This document shows, in pieces, positions 20,188 through 29,937 of a DNA stretch of 64,000 nt. How positions within the stretch are numbered: the first letter of the stretch is position 1; the number at the start of each line of letters is the position of its first letter. Origin of the DNA: Ischnura elegans (taxonomy: Eukaryota; Arthropoda; Insecta; Odonata; Coenagrionidae); NCBI RefSeq assembly GCF_921293095.1, contig NC_060254.1:2666001-2730000 (forward strand), written 5' to 3'. The notes beneath the pieces were generated by a model. That model searched no databases, was not told the origin of the DNA, and worked only from the letters and a program-made list of their open reading frames with translations. A program made the translations under genes and the position numbers.

Positions 20188-21027
20188 TTAGAGAGAATAA
20201 TTTTTTTGTAATTCGGGTTCATAAAAACTACCTTCGATTATTTCGCCTTCTAAATCTCTTAACTCGTAAACTGGCGGCCGCCTCTTAATAACTCTCTCAA
20301 CTATAAATATTTCTTCACTCCAATTCGATTCGTATCCTTTCCGAAATGACACCTTCTCTCTACTTATTCTCAGTCTGTCTCCAACTTTCAGGCGTGCTCT
20401 TACGCTCTTCTTCTTCACAGCGCCGTGGACATTATTCCACACTTGAAGAATATTATTCTCGGTAACGTCCGCTGGAGCCATCTTGATTGTAGAGTGTATG
20501 GATTTATTGTACGCGTCTACGATCTTCTGAAGGACGTCAACGTATCTCTTGGTGTTGTACATCGTAAAATATCGCCACATCCGAGATTTAAGAGTTCTAT
20601 TTAGGCGTTCAACTATCGCTGATTTGGTGTCCGGATTATTTGAGTGGTAATAACCAATCGATTTCTTTTTTAAAAAGTCCTGAAATGTTTTGTTTAACAA
20701 TTCGCTACCTTTATCGGTCATAAGTTTGACCGGTTTCCGTCTCGTCGATTTTAGTATTCGAGAAAATCCCTCTGTCACAATTGCACCCGTCTTTGAGCGC
20801 AAGGGGACCGCCCATGAAAAGCGACTAAATGCATCGATCACAGTGAGAATATAATTGAATCCATCGTTCTGTTTTCTTATATGCTTCATATCATTTAAAT
20901 CCGCCTGCCACAGATCGTCCATATTGTCGACAATATATCTATTTCTTTGAAACTTTCGTTTTAAGGGCTTATGAAGCGTGTATGCATCTTGTTTCTGAAG
21001 CCATATTCTGACGTCTTTCCTTGACAA
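20188..21027 (-). CDS. Polinton retroviral-type integrase
   Basis: A DDE integrase core with Asp43 in 'WQADLNDM', Asp105 in 'LMTDKGSEL' and Glu140 in 'SAIVERLN', spaced as in retroviral and Polinton integrases. The C-terminal 70 residues form a small basic beta domain ('VGDRLRISREKVSFRKGY'). It catalyses insertion of the element, consistent with the 6-bp target duplication seen at the ends. It reads leftward between the penton-like gene and the 180-residue gene. Family-like sequence continues upstream of this frame, so the boundary given covers only the continuous core. Confidence 0.92.
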   Translation of the reverse strand: MSRKDVRIWLQKQDAYTLHKPLKRKFQRNRYIVDNMDDLWQADLNDMKHIRKQNDGFNYILTVIDAFSRFSWAVPLRSKTGAIVTEGFSRILKSTRRKPVKLMTDKGSELLNKTFQDFLKKKSIGYYHSNNPDTKSAIVERLNRTLKSRMWRYFTMYNTKRYVDVLQKIVDAYNKSIHSTIKMAPADVTENNILQVWNNVHGAVKKKSVRARLKVGDRLRISREKVSFRKGYESNWSEEIFIVERVIKRRPPVYELRDLEGEIIEGSFYEPELQKNYSL

Positions 21028-21319
21028 AGTAGGTGGTGCAGCTTTCCACAGCTTCTCTGCTCCGGAATATGACGCAGGATGCGCAGGGTCGTATTAAATA
21101 TTTCGAAGTATCGAGTCCACAGACTTCTTCATTTTTTAAAGCGATATGGAGTCCAGCGCTGAATGATCGTCTCCTTAGCGGAGGATGAACTCTTTGGTGA
21201 ACTCTGAGTCCTCCGACGCATAAATGGCAGCCTTTCCACATTACGTTCTCTCACCTTCGGTGTGTGGCTCCGAATGATTTGAAGCCGCGGGCGATTCCCT
21301 ATATATTCCATTGGCGTGT

Positions 21320-21862
21320 TTATTTCCGATAATAATGACGCGAAGGAAGCGATACCGATAGGGTTTGAATTTTTCCTCTCTCTCTCATTATATCTCCAAC
21401 TAGATCTATGATATTGGACCCTGGAATAACGCCACCATTGATGGTAACCGTTCCCTCAGAGCTCCAGCTGATTTTATCTGACAACGAGATTCTGTTCACG
21501 AGAAGCTCAGCCCTTTTCCTGTATTTCAGTGGTACTGAATTAATAATTTCAGACCGTAGGGGAATGCGTCTCTCCTCTCCTGCAGCGACAGAACTTTCAT
21601 CATCCACGTTGCGTTCCTTTTCCATTATAGGTAGACCTAATGGTTTCCTTTCCTCTCCCGCAAAGTGTAGAAAACGATGGAGACATTGTTTATATAACTT
21701 CCATTTTTCACTGTCTGATTGCATGGGTGCGCGTAAAATTCTCTCCATCTCGTCATCTAGGGCCGAGAGGACTTGGCCGCTGTTGGTCATCGGAACGGTT
21801 GGGTTATTCATGCGATGCAAAGTTTCATGAGGAACAAGCACCAATTTCTTAGCGTGATCCAT
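21320..21862 (-). CDS. Polinton conserved protein, 180 residues
   Basis: A frame beginning 'MDHAKKLVLVPHETLHRM', with 'SALDDEMERIL' and 'KWKLYKQCLHRFLHF' within the first 75 residues. This arrangement (VPHE-type start, then a helical DDEM segment) is one I recall from uncharacterised proteins of insect Polintons, where it lies near integrase and ATPase. The function is unknown. It overlaps the next upstream small gene by 14 bp, suggesting a compact array. Confidence 0.65.
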   Translation of the reverse strand: MDHAKKLVLVPHETLHRMNNPTVPMTNSGQVLSALDDEMERILRAPMQSDSEKWKLYKQCLHRFLHFAGEERKPLGLPIMEKERNVDDESSVAAGEERRIPLRSEIINSVPLKYRKRAELLVNRISLSDKISWSSEGTVTINGGVIPGSNIIDLVGDIMRERGKIQTLSVSLPSRHYYRK

Positions 21863-22040
21863 TACTTATAAGGCTGAAAATGACACCAGTTATAACTGGT
21901 AAGAGTAGTGGTAAAATGAAACCTCCCGATTGCACAATTAATTTCTTCTTTTTCTGCCAACAGCCTTTTCCCGTTGCGAGTTTACGCAGTAAATCTTCGT
22001 GTCTCGCTAATCGCTTTTTCTGTGCAGCAGTCAAATCCAC
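21849..22040 (-). CDS. Polinton small hydrophobic-tail protein
   Basis: A 63-residue protein with a basic N-terminal half ('AQKKRLARHEDLLRKL') and a hydrophobic C-terminal segment ('GFILPLLLPVITGVIFSLI') that would span or insert into a membrane. Small proteins of this layout recur in Polintons and related viruses, where they may act in virion entry or assembly. That role is inference. It overlaps the 180-residue gene by 14 bp on the same strand. Confidence 0.6.
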   Translation of the reverse strand: MDLTAAQKKRLARHEDLLRKLATGKGCWQKKKKLIVQSGGFILPLLLPVITGVIFSLISNGSR

Positions 22041-22067
22041 TCTCCCTTTCAGCGTGTTATCAACAAT

Positions 22068-22325
22068 TTAACATATGGTTCTGGTGAGCCCAGGGTCCGC
22101 CGTTTTGAGAATTGCCGCGCGTATCGAAGGTTTACAGCGTGCAATGAAGCTCAGAATATCGACGTTTTTAGCTATCCTCTGCTTCATTGTGACTAAAACA
22201 TTGATCAAGTGTCTGTTTCTATTTATTGCCATTCTAGCGACGAGTCGTTTGATCTCATTCCCTCGGTTGGTAGAAATAATGATGTGCATCGTCCGGAAAT
22301 ATTTTGGCACGAAATCGAAATGCAT
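22068..22325 (-). CDS. Polinton small basic protein
   Basis: An 85-residue lysine- and arginine-rich frame between the hydrophobic-tail gene and the ATPase, overlapping the 3' end of the ATPase by about 70 bp. The second half ('IAKNVDILSFIARCKPSIRA') resembles a small conserved protein found at this place in other arthropod Polintons, as far as I recall. The function is unknown. The first 20 codons may not be used, since they overlap the ATPase. Confidence 0.5.
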   Translation of the reverse strand: MHFDFVPKYFRTMHIIISTNRGNEIKRLVARMAINRNRHLINVLVTMKQRIAKNVDILSFIARCKPSIRAAILKTADPGLTRTIC

Positions 22326-22887
22326 CGGGTGTGGATTGTTTTAAATCGATGAATAAATATCCATGAGCTTCTTGCGCTGCATCGTCATACGCGTCTTGCA
22401 AAAATCTGATGTCTCTCGGATAAATCTGCCGTACGAGGCTCAAAATCTGACTCCTATCCCTAGGATTTTTAAAGTATACAACGTAGTGGGTATTGAGTGA
22501 TATATCTCTAGCTCCCTTTCCCTGATGAAACAGATTCTGAGTCGGGTGGATAATACTTATATTTCTGTGGTGGCTTCCCCTTGAGAATAAATCTACCACG
22601 ACTCTATCGCTACTTTCCATAATTAAATCGTCTAGGATCATTAATTTAGCGCCGCTTGACGGCTGAATACTCTTCATATCTGGTAGTCCTTCATGAAAAG
22701 TGACACCCAAAGGTTTTAAAGACTCGTAAGAAGGCTGCCATTCTGCATAACACCAGATTATGTCGGAAAACGACACGTCAAACATATCCTTTTGAAATGT
22801 TATCAGCTTACTTGTAAAGCAAGTCTTGCCACATGAGGAAGGGCCTGCAACTAACGCGCAGAAAGGATGCTTCAGCCTTAGATCCAT
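22255..22887 (-). CDS. Polinton packaging ATPase
   Basis: A 210-residue P-loop protein of the FtsK/HerA (poxvirus A32) type. Walker A is 'GPSSCGKT' at residues 15-22 and Walker B is 'KLMILDDL' at 81-88. The length fits the family, and the start at 22887 puts the P-loop near the N-terminus as expected. In related viruses it pumps DNA into preformed capsids. It reads leftward, upstream of the small-protein cluster. Confidence 0.92.
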   Translation of the reverse strand: MDLRLKHPFCALVAGPSSCGKTCFTSKLITFQKDMFDVSFSDIIWCYAEWQPSYESLKPLGVTFHEGLPDMKSIQPSSGAKLMILDDLIMESSDRVVVDLFSRGSHHRNISIIHPTQNLFHQGKGARDISLNTHYVVYFKNPRDRSQILSLVRQIYPRDIRFLQDAYDDAAQEAHGYLFIDLKQSTPDAFRFRAKIFPDDAHHYFYQPRE

Positions 22888-22899
22888 CTTAGAGATTAA

Positions 22900-23440
22900 G
22901 CAATTCTAGGTCGGGTTTACGCTTATATTGGATAACAAACCACATCACTACGCTACTTGGTCTCGACACATGCATTTGATAAAAGAAGGACTACTCTTTG
23001 TTGAATTCCCATGGTAGGAGTTCTTAAGCCCATCCACCGCGTCAAGGTGGTAGTCCATCGGAGGGAAAAAATGATCAAATAATAGAAGAAGTATACAAAT
23101 AAAAATTGAAAGTAAAATTCTTAAGTAAATTGAAATTAAAATACAGAGGTATTTTTAAATAAAAAAAATAATAGAAGAAGTATACAAATAAAAAAGGGAA
23201 ATAATATTCTTGATTAAACTGAATTAAAATAAAGAAATATTTTGAGAAAGAAAGATGAAGTGAAATAAAAACGTGTTATTCAAAAGAGATGCACAATTTC
23301 AGTTTAAGTAAAGAGAAGCTATTTACGAGAAATAAAGATAAAATGAAAAATAAGAATGCATATTGGAGAGAGAAAAACTTAAAGGAAAAGAAATAGTGAG
23401 GTTACTGATAATATAGAAAAGAATGAGAAGTTGTAGGCAG
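22900..23440. other. AT-rich spacer inside the Polinton
   Basis: A gene-free stretch between the ATPase and polymerase genes. It contains an imperfect direct repeat of about 89 bp ('aataatagaagaagtataca' at about 23078 and 23167) and A-rich runs. It could hold polyadenylation or promoter signals for the flanking genes, but none is distinctive. Confidence 0.55.
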
Positions 23441-23446
23441 ACAGCT

Positions 23447-25948
23447 TCAATCTCCTCTTCTTCGTTTAAACCCATAAGGAAGCGTACAAAAATCTTCGGT
23501 CCTTTTCCTCTTTGTGTAGACAACGCGGAACAGCTTTGTCTCAGTCCTCGTCGCAATGTCATGGTTCTTCAGGCGATAGATACGGTGGTTGTATGTTAAT
23601 CTCCGCCCCGGAGCATCTTCAAGAACCATCTTTTTCAGCGCATCAAAGCACACATTTTGGTCGTTTGATACGTTTATAGTGATGCCTCTCACTTTGCAGA
23701 CTTTTTTCTCGAAAGTTGGAGAACATTTCGAGCGCACCACATATGCATAGTTCTTAGGTCCACCAGACACAAATTCAGAGATGAAACACCCTTCTCCCAG
23801 GGGTGCGATCTCGTCAGTCATATCACCCAAATAGTCGCCAATCGGCGGTGCCCATTCCCCGGGTTTTTGTGTGTAGATGCAGCTGTTTGTGTCGTGATAA
23901 ATCGTGCGTCTATTCAGATGCTCAAGATACTTGTACAGCTCGAGCCTAGCATGAGCAGTTGTGTAGCACGCCAATACAATATTACCGCTAGGTGTGGCGC
24001 TAACAGCATCGGCGGCCTCTTCCCAGTGCACGTATAACATTTCATCATTTATTTCCACTGTCCGATGCACTTCGACCGTGGGACTCGATAACATTGTGTA
24101 TAGCTCGTCCAATTTTTTTACTACACTTGTCTGAGCCAGGTTCTCACGCTGCCCAAACTTGCCCCAGAAACTGTTGAGCACGAGTTTTGCTAAAGATCGT
24201 TTTCCAGCGTTGAACTCCACATTCTTCTTCTCCAGACATACACCCTCTCTCTCGAGAAATAATTTTAAGTATCTCTCTTTCTCATCCTCTGAATTGCACC
24301 AACTAGGCCACCCGCTAGCCTCTTGCTTAACTTTCAAAAAGTTATTTATGTAGCCCGAAAAAAGACCTCCCTCCCTTGTTTCCCTGGAATACTCTGTAAT
24401 ATCATCATAGTGCCAAGCTTCATGTATCTTCAGCACCTTATATCCCAGAGACACCGCCTTTTTTACCTCGTTGGTAACCCATGTCCCCACTAGCTTTCTT
24501 TCTTCTTGCGTGTGACAGCATGCCCCCTGATTTTCAACTAGCGCACATTTACGGCAAAGCGGAAAGAATAATTTTCCATTGGCCTTCATTGGCAATACTG
24601 GCAAGTAGAGGTCGGTAGGGGGAAGAACATCACAGCGCACCAATCCTTCAATCTCTTCGAGGGGAGGACAATCTTCGCCCACGTATATCACTGGATGCCC
24701 TAGAGGATATGCCTTATACTTATTCACATAAGGATATAGTGAGCAGAGGTCTATGTATTTTATTTCTTCCCCCTCCGACTCATTGGCCCGATGATAGAGT
24801 TTTATCGCGTTTGTCCGCCCTCCGTAGAAAGCGTCCCGGGGGTTTAGAGGACTTTTTTCGCACAACGGATGCTCCCTCAAGTACTCATGCAACTTGCTGT
24901 CTCTCTCTACCTCCCTATCTAACTCGCATTCCCACTTTTGGATTACCCTGTAGCCCCTTTGGGTAAAAAAATCCAATTTTCTCTCAGTCGTCTCGAACCT
25001 CGACTGCATGGTTTCTTGAGAGTTTTTATGAATGGACTCATGTCTATTTGGAAAGCAGTTGGGGCAGCCGTGGTAAAAGCACCCGTTATATTCGAAAATT
25101 ATCTTCGAATCTGGGGTTTGCAAGTACCCGTCAACCTTCTTCCCCTCCCTTCTCACTTCTTTTCCATTTGCAGCGTGCTGTATCACTTGACCGCGACTTC
25201 GCTCCTCAGACAAAAGCCACTTAATGGCCTTTTGGGATTGAACGTCTGCCCATCTGTATCCTCTGGGAGGTATAATGGCTATCTCATTAGCTTTCAAGTA
25301 TTTTTTCTGAAAGACGCACATACAAGCCCTGGCAATGGTCAGCGCCTCTCTGAAGGGATCCGTCTCGTTTAGGCTGAGAAAATCTTGCCTGAATTTCGTA
25401 CAGGCTATACGAAGAATATTCACGTCTTGCACACAATACTTCACGATTTCCTCGTCCATTTTGAACACGTAATTTTTTTCCGTCATCTCTCTGTGCCAAC
25501 TTAGAAAAATTTCTGCTTCCTTCCTCGTCATCTGTTCCACACCGTAGTCAGCAAGTGGCGGCATAGATCCCTCGTATCTACTATTGGCATTCTTGTTAAA
25601 CAGATGCGGGAAGTATCCTTTCGCTAGGGAGCTATCCAGTCCCAGCGTCTGCGGAAGTTTTGACAAAGGCATCGGAAGAAAATTGAGTGAGTCGATGAAT
25701 TTAACCCCCTCATATTCCACAGATATCAATTTGGCCCCTGTAGAAATTATCTTCGGCTGCCAGTTCATTTTTTCCACCATTGATTTTATGATGAAGTGGC
25801 TGTCGTAACCTTTGGCGTAATGTGCCACGCAAAATATCTCCTTAAAACCCCTACTCCTTATGACCACTACGGATTTTAAAAAGTCTAGGACTGGTTCCGA
25901 GTCGCGAAATACCTCCTGTCTTTCTCCACATTGAGCGCAAGCTTGCAT
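23447..25948 (-). CDS. Polinton protein-primed DNA polymerase B
   Basis: An 833-residue frame with family-B polymerase features of the protein-primed branch. There is an exonuclease-type segment at residues 40-55 ('AHYAKGYDSHFI'), then 'FIDSLNFLPMPLSKLPQ' near 100, palm motif A 'DLCSLYP' near 400, the 'LVLNSFWGKFGQ' motif B near 587 and motif C near 681. A restriction-endonuclease-like insert with 'FEYNGCFYHGCPNCFP' near residue 285 is typical of Polinton polymerases. The enzyme would copy the linear element from its termini. It is the largest gene and the most upstream of the leftward array. Confidence 0.95.
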   Translation of the reverse strand: MQACAQCGERQEVFRDSEPVLDFLKSVVVIRSRGFKEIFCVAHYAKGYDSHFIIKSMVEKMNWQPKIISTGAKLISVEYEGVKFIDSLNFLPMPLSKLPQTLGLDSSLAKGYFPHLFNKNANSRYEGSMPPLADYGVEQMTRKEAEIFLSWHREMTEKNYVFKMDEEIVKYCVQDVNILRIACTKFRQDFLSLNETDPFREALTIARACMCVFQKKYLKANEIAIIPPRGYRWADVQSQKAIKWLLSEERSRGQVIQHAANGKEVRREGKKVDGYLQTPDSKIIFEYNGCFYHGCPNCFPNRHESIHKNSQETMQSRFETTERKLDFFTQRGYRVIQKWECELDREVERDSKLHEYLREHPLCEKSPLNPRDAFYGGRTNAIKLYHRANESEGEEIKYIDLCSLYPYVNKYKAYPLGHPVIYVGEDCPPLEEIEGLVRCDVLPPTDLYLPVLPMKANGKLFFPLCRKCALVENQGACCHTQEERKLVGTWVTNEVKKAVSLGYKVLKIHEAWHYDDITEYSRETREGGLFSGYINNFLKVKQEASGWPSWCNSEDEKERYLKLFLEREGVCLEKKNVEFNAGKRSLAKLVLNSFWGKFGQRENLAQTSVVKKLDELYTMLSSPTVEVHRTVEINDEMLYVHWEEAADAVSATPSGNIVLACYTTAHARLELYKYLEHLNRRTIYHDTNSCIYTQKPGEWAPPIGDYLGDMTDEIAPLGEGCFISEFVSGGPKNYAYVVRSKCSPTFEKKVCKVRGITINVSNDQNVCFDALKKMVLEDAPGRRLTYNHRIYRLKNHDIATRTETKLFRVVYTKRKRTEDFCTLPYGFKRRRGD

Positions 25949-25949
25949 A

Positions 25950-26435
25950 GATGCATCATTTATGCACTCACCACATCATTTTTGTGCGACAAGGAGGTTA
26001 GGGGTATGGAGAAATTGTCCAGTTCTTTCAGGGAGAGGTGTGTCCTGTCTACACTCATAAAATGTCCCTTTTCGCACGTTCCTCCTCGGCGTGGGTGAAA
26101 AGGGAAAGAATTAGTGAAAGAATCCGGGCTGCAGCCTTTCCTGGTAACTGTGCATGGCAAGCTTCGCGAGAAAACCCAAAGGGTGTTCCTAATGTGCTTC
26201 CATAGTGAAAGAAAAAGTGTAATGATTCAGTTAGGTTTCGAAACCAAAGCATGTTTACCAGAGTTACGGCGTTCAGTAACCAAGTATATCGATCCAATAT
26301 TCTAGTAATGTCTTCAGTTAAGTATTTTGGGTCAATTGAGACTGTATAGTGTGCTTAAAATTACGATTTTAAATAATTAAGTTCCAAACAAAGTGAAATG
26401 TCCAACGGTGTCCCCGAGTCTCTAGGCCCCCGTGT
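25950..26435 (-). other. Polinton sequence upstream of the polymerase frame
   Basis: About 480 bp between the polymerase frame and an inserted repeat. Several overlapping minus-strand frames are present, and some probably belong to the polymerase 5' region. I leave it unresolved. Confidence 0.4.
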
Positions 26436-26439
26436 CGCG

Positions 26440-26995
26440 GAGCCGGGACGTGCAGCGCGATCGAAAAATCGCGTTCATTAATGAAGGGGCAAACTTTTTT
26501 CAAAGATTTTTGCTCCATTCTCTTAAATGATGTCTATTAAATACTCTGAGGAAAAATTGGAGATATGTTTTTTCTTAAACTAAAGATATTGTCTACTTTA
26601 TGTCAAATTTGGCCAGAAAAAAGGGTCCGCCATTTTGCGACATTATACTGCACCAATACTAACCAAAAAGTTAAAAAATAATGTAAAATGTAGATAAAGT
26701 ACCATATTTTTGGAATATAACGTTTTTTACTGCATTAAAATCCTTCAAAAACTCTACCAGCAGTTTAACTCCGAAGTTTTTCGGAGAAAAACGAGATCGG
26801 GCGTGTTTTTGGAAATTTGGTCATGTTTGATCCCCTGTATCTCAGTAACGGATTAGATATAGGAGAAATAACTTATTATACCGTGATCACCAACTATTTG
26901 TGAGTATATACGCCAAGTTTCAAGTCTCTACCTCAAAAAACGCAATTTTGGACTTTTGTCCAGCTTTTTCCGATTTCAGACCACTGTGCGACGTG
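26440..26995 (+). repeat. 560-bp dispersed repeat inside the Polinton
   Basis: This block matches 35175-35738 in the same orientation over its whole length. Landmarks are 'gcgcgatcgaaaaatc', 'ccgccattttg', 'tctcagtaacgg', 'aagtttcaagt' and 'agctttttccgatttc'. Since a second copy lies outside the element, the block is a host-genome repeat that entered the Polinton, or a Polinton-borne sequence that spread. It has no long frame. The family is not one I can name. Confidence 0.75.
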
Positions 26996-27120
26996 TGATT
27001 AACTGGATAGCTAAATGTATAGACAGTCGACACACTGACTACACCGTGACTTCTCACTCAGGATCGACGTGTGATAAGCAGGATAGCAAAGTGTATAGAC
27101 AACCGACACACGTAGCACAC
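26990..27120 (+). repeat. Imperfect tandem pair, about 70 bp
   Basis: Two adjacent copies start 'cgacgtgtgatt' and 'cgacgtgtgata', each containing 'gtatagaca' and 'cgacacac'. They lie directly after the 560-bp repeat and before the rightward arm. Confidence 0.7.
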
Positions 27121-27800
27121 AGCAACTCTGGCCTCTAGACGCAACCACGAGACAAACAAGCGATAGAGCTCTACTCTCAGCCCTTTTAAGGGTATGAACT
27201 GGCATACCCCCACTCAAAAAAAAAAAAGGGGGTGAGTTTCCTTCGAAACGCATTGGAAAATACATTCACTTTGGTCTTTTCAACATACATATTTCTCTTA
27301 CTGACCATACCCTTCCAAGGGGTGAAGAACCCTTTTTACAAATCGTAAGTAATTTTAGGAACACTTTAAGAAACTTGAACACCTTTCACCATCCTTCCCG
27401 CGATTTATAGTTTGTCATACGAAATCTCTTTTTTCAAAATCGTTCAAGCCGTCGCGGGAAAATTCTTTGGACCCTCGAAAAAGCGGCAATGCAATTGTGG
27501 AGGGTCATCGAAATAAGGCGCTAAACACAGCAGACCCTTTTCTCAACTCCCCCTTCACTCACATAACGTCGGCGCAGAACCTTACCGATCCGTGCCTGAA
27601 AGGCCACTGCAGAGCTGTTAAGAGGTGGCCGTCAAAAAATACGGAAAGGCATCCGCATTTAGACAATGCTTCCCAACTCCCTCCCTCCCTTTCTTTCACT
27701 TACGTACCTTCCCCCGCCTTTACTTCCCCACCTCTGGAAAAAGGGTTGCGAGTGGGTCTCAGTTGTCCCTCACCCGTCGGACGGAAAGCACCCATCCACG
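27120..27800. other. Polinton right arm, no clear gene
   Basis: Between the inserted repeat and the rightward frame. It has a run of A followed by 'gggggtgag' and a proline-rich plus-strand frame at 27467-27877 that lacks recognisable features. A donor-like 'gaa|gtaagc' lies at its right edge. Confidence 0.4.
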
Positions 27801-27979
27801 ACCCACAGCAGAGGCAATTATTGAAATGGACGACAAGTATGAGAAAATCACTCCTTAGGAAATTGAACGAGAAGTAAGCACGTTGGCATTTTTTTTCTTA
27901 CGGTCATTGTTACCAATCAATGTATTCGATTTTCAACTCCCCGAGTCCAGCACTGAAAACTTATAAATCCTTTATTTCA

Positions 27980-28511
27980 GATTCAAGCTGCCAACCTTTA
28001 TAGCTGGGAAGATGACGATCACTCAGATTATGACGATCCACCATCCTCTATCAAGAACGGCTTTCGACGCTCTACACCCGTTACAGCAAAAAGAGAGTTT
28101 CCGGATGGCTTCTGGTTGCCGAATGGCGAGGTATTTGCGGCTGTAGGGAATACAGAGGAGATCAGCAGCACGGCGGAAACCGTAATCATCGACGCTGCAA
28201 CGCATGATGATGATGATGTTACAGAGGCCGAAATCCAAGACAGTCTGATGCTTTCATTTGAACTATCAGAACCACTTTCCAGTGATTACTGTACGTGTGC
28301 CATTTGTGATAGCTGTGCCAAGAATATTGCGCGTGCTGTTGGTTCAAGTGACCATACCGAAAGAAAAATCTCAAATTGCCGCGAGTGTAAGTGTGTGACA
28401 TGCAAAACATGCCTTAACCTGGCTTTTCACGAAGTAGTTTCAAACTATAGAAACATTTTACAGTGCAGAGAAGAAGTGACTATAGAATCAGGATTTTATT
28501 TAAATATTTAA
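27980..28511 (+). CDS. Polinton rightward Cys-rich protein (exon-like frame)
   Basis: A frame open for about 177 codons after a strong 3' splice signal ('cctttatttcag' just before 27980). It starts with an acidic stretch ('YSWEDDDHSDYDD'), has an aspartate run in the middle, and ends with two cysteine clusters: C-x-C-x2-C-x2-C ('CTCAICDSC') and, after about 25 residues, C-x2-C-x-C-x2-C-x2-C ('CRECKCVTCKTC'). These would bind two or more zinc ions, in a RING- or treble-clef-like way. It is the only convincing gene on the opposite strand, next to the right terminus, where an early or regulatory gene might sit. The role is unknown. Confidence 0.6.
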
Positions 28512-28722
28512 CTGTAAAAAAATAAATAAATAAATTATGAAATGAAATCTCTGCCTTTCCTTCCAATTACCTGGCTGGCGCTCACATTTCTTATCATCTG
28601 CGTGATTGCAATACCTGTATTGGTTGATATGGATCATATTAAGGTTTGTTTGGGGGTAACAGGAGAAAGTGAGGGCACGGATTTATAGAACGAGTCTTTC
28701 GCCATTTCCAAACTACCCGTCG

Positions 28723-29750
28723 GTTACATAAGAATTTCCAAGTTGTCCGAAGACACTTTAATTACGAAACTAGGGCAGGGTTTGTGACGAGGGAGGGTAT
28801 GGCACAAAGAATGATGCTTTGTCCCATAGGCAGGAGTCGCTAGGGTCCCAAGAAGGGTTGGAAAGGCAGGTCATCGAACCCCTGTTCCACAGAGAGAAGG
28901 GGTAAGTGGTTACATAAGAATTTCCAAAATCTCCGAAGACACTTTAATTACGGAACTAGGGCTGGGCTTGTGACGACGGAGGGTATGGCACAAAGAATGA
29001 TGCTTTGTCCTATAGGCAGGAGTCGCTAGGGTCCCAAGAAGGGTTGGAAAGGCAGGTCATCGAACTCCTGTTCCACAGAGAGAAGGGGTAGTTGGTTACA
29101 TAAGAATTTCCAAAATCTCCGAAGACACTTTAATTACGGAACTAGGGCTGGGCTTGTGACGACGGTGGGTATGGCACAAAGAATGATGCTTTGTCCTATA
29201 GGCAGGAGTCGCTAGGGTCCCAAGAAGGGTTGGAAAGGCAGGTCATTGAACCTCTGTTCCACAGAGAGATGGGGTAAGTGGTTACATAAGAATTTCCAAA
29301 ATCTCCGAAGACACTAATTACGGAACTAGGGCTGGGCTTGTGACGACGGAGGGTATGGCACAAAGAATGATGCTTTGTCCTATAGGCAGGAGTCGCTAGG
29401 GTCCCAAGAAGGGTTAGAAAGGCAGGTCATCGAACCCCTGTTCCACAGAGAGAAGGGGTAAGTGGTTGCATAAGAATTTCCAAAATCTCCGAAGACACTT
29501 TAATTACGAAACTCGGGCTGGGCTTGTGACGAGGGAGGGTATGGCACAAAGAATGATGCTTTGCCCTTAGAAAGTCAGGTCATCGAACCCCTGTTCCTCC
29601 AAAGGGGTTAGGGTTATGCCAAGGGGCGGGGGTGGGTCCGGCGAAGGGAAGGAGGTGGGGGTGGGTTCGACGAGGGGAAGGAGGTGGGGGTGCCAGAATT
29701 ATAGAACATGAGGTCATTGACCCATGTTCCAAAGTCCCGGGACTAGTAGT
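28723..29750. repeat. Polinton terminal inverted repeat, right, with 186-bp array
   Basis: The outer 500 bp mirror the left end. Inside lie tandem units whose starts ('gttacataag' or close) fall at 28723, 28909, 29095, 29281 and 29465, a step of 186 bp (184 for the last). Each unit carries 'cttgtgacga', 'aaagaatgatgctttg' and 'cctgttccacagagag'. The left end holds fewer than two of these units. Confidence 0.93.
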
Positions 29751-29756
29751 CACGGG
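29751..29756. repeat. Polinton target-site duplication, right
   Basis: 'cacggg', identical to 14257-14262 outside the left terminus. Confidence 0.9.
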
Positions 29757-29937
29757 TTCTAAGCCGCCTCTATTACTCACAAATTTTCTTCAGCATAAGT
29801 GACGCAACTAAAACCTGGCGCGAACTAAGGAACATTCGGTCTCATTCGGTCTCGCGTCAATGGCCTTCCGTTACTTATCTGCGTTGAAAAACTTAATGAT
29901 TACATGGGAAATGATAGAATTTACTTTGTTATTTTCA

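Larger units (their letters stand above)
14263..29750 (-). mobile_element. Polinton/Maverick element, 15.5 kb
   Basis: A virus-like element bounded by terminal inverted repeats that begin 'actactagtcccgggact', with a perfect 6-bp target duplication. It encodes the hallmark set: protein-primed DNA polymerase, packaging ATPase, integrase, adenovirus-type protease, major capsid protein, penton-like protein and a basic pVI/core-like protein. It also carries a BIR protein and several proteins of unknown role. Most genes read leftward, and a short right arm reads rightward. The 15.5-kb length is normal for the family (about 15-20 kb). Near-identical termini and an exact target duplication argue for a recent insertion. 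It looks mostly whole, with roughly three to five breaks by eye plus one later repeat insertion (26440-26995). It is treated as a fossil copy. Confidence 0.96.

Noticed and set aside
27467-27877. 136-codon plus-strand frame in the Polinton right arm
   Set aside because: Proline-rich with no recognisable features and overlapping another frame; not supported as a protein by itself.
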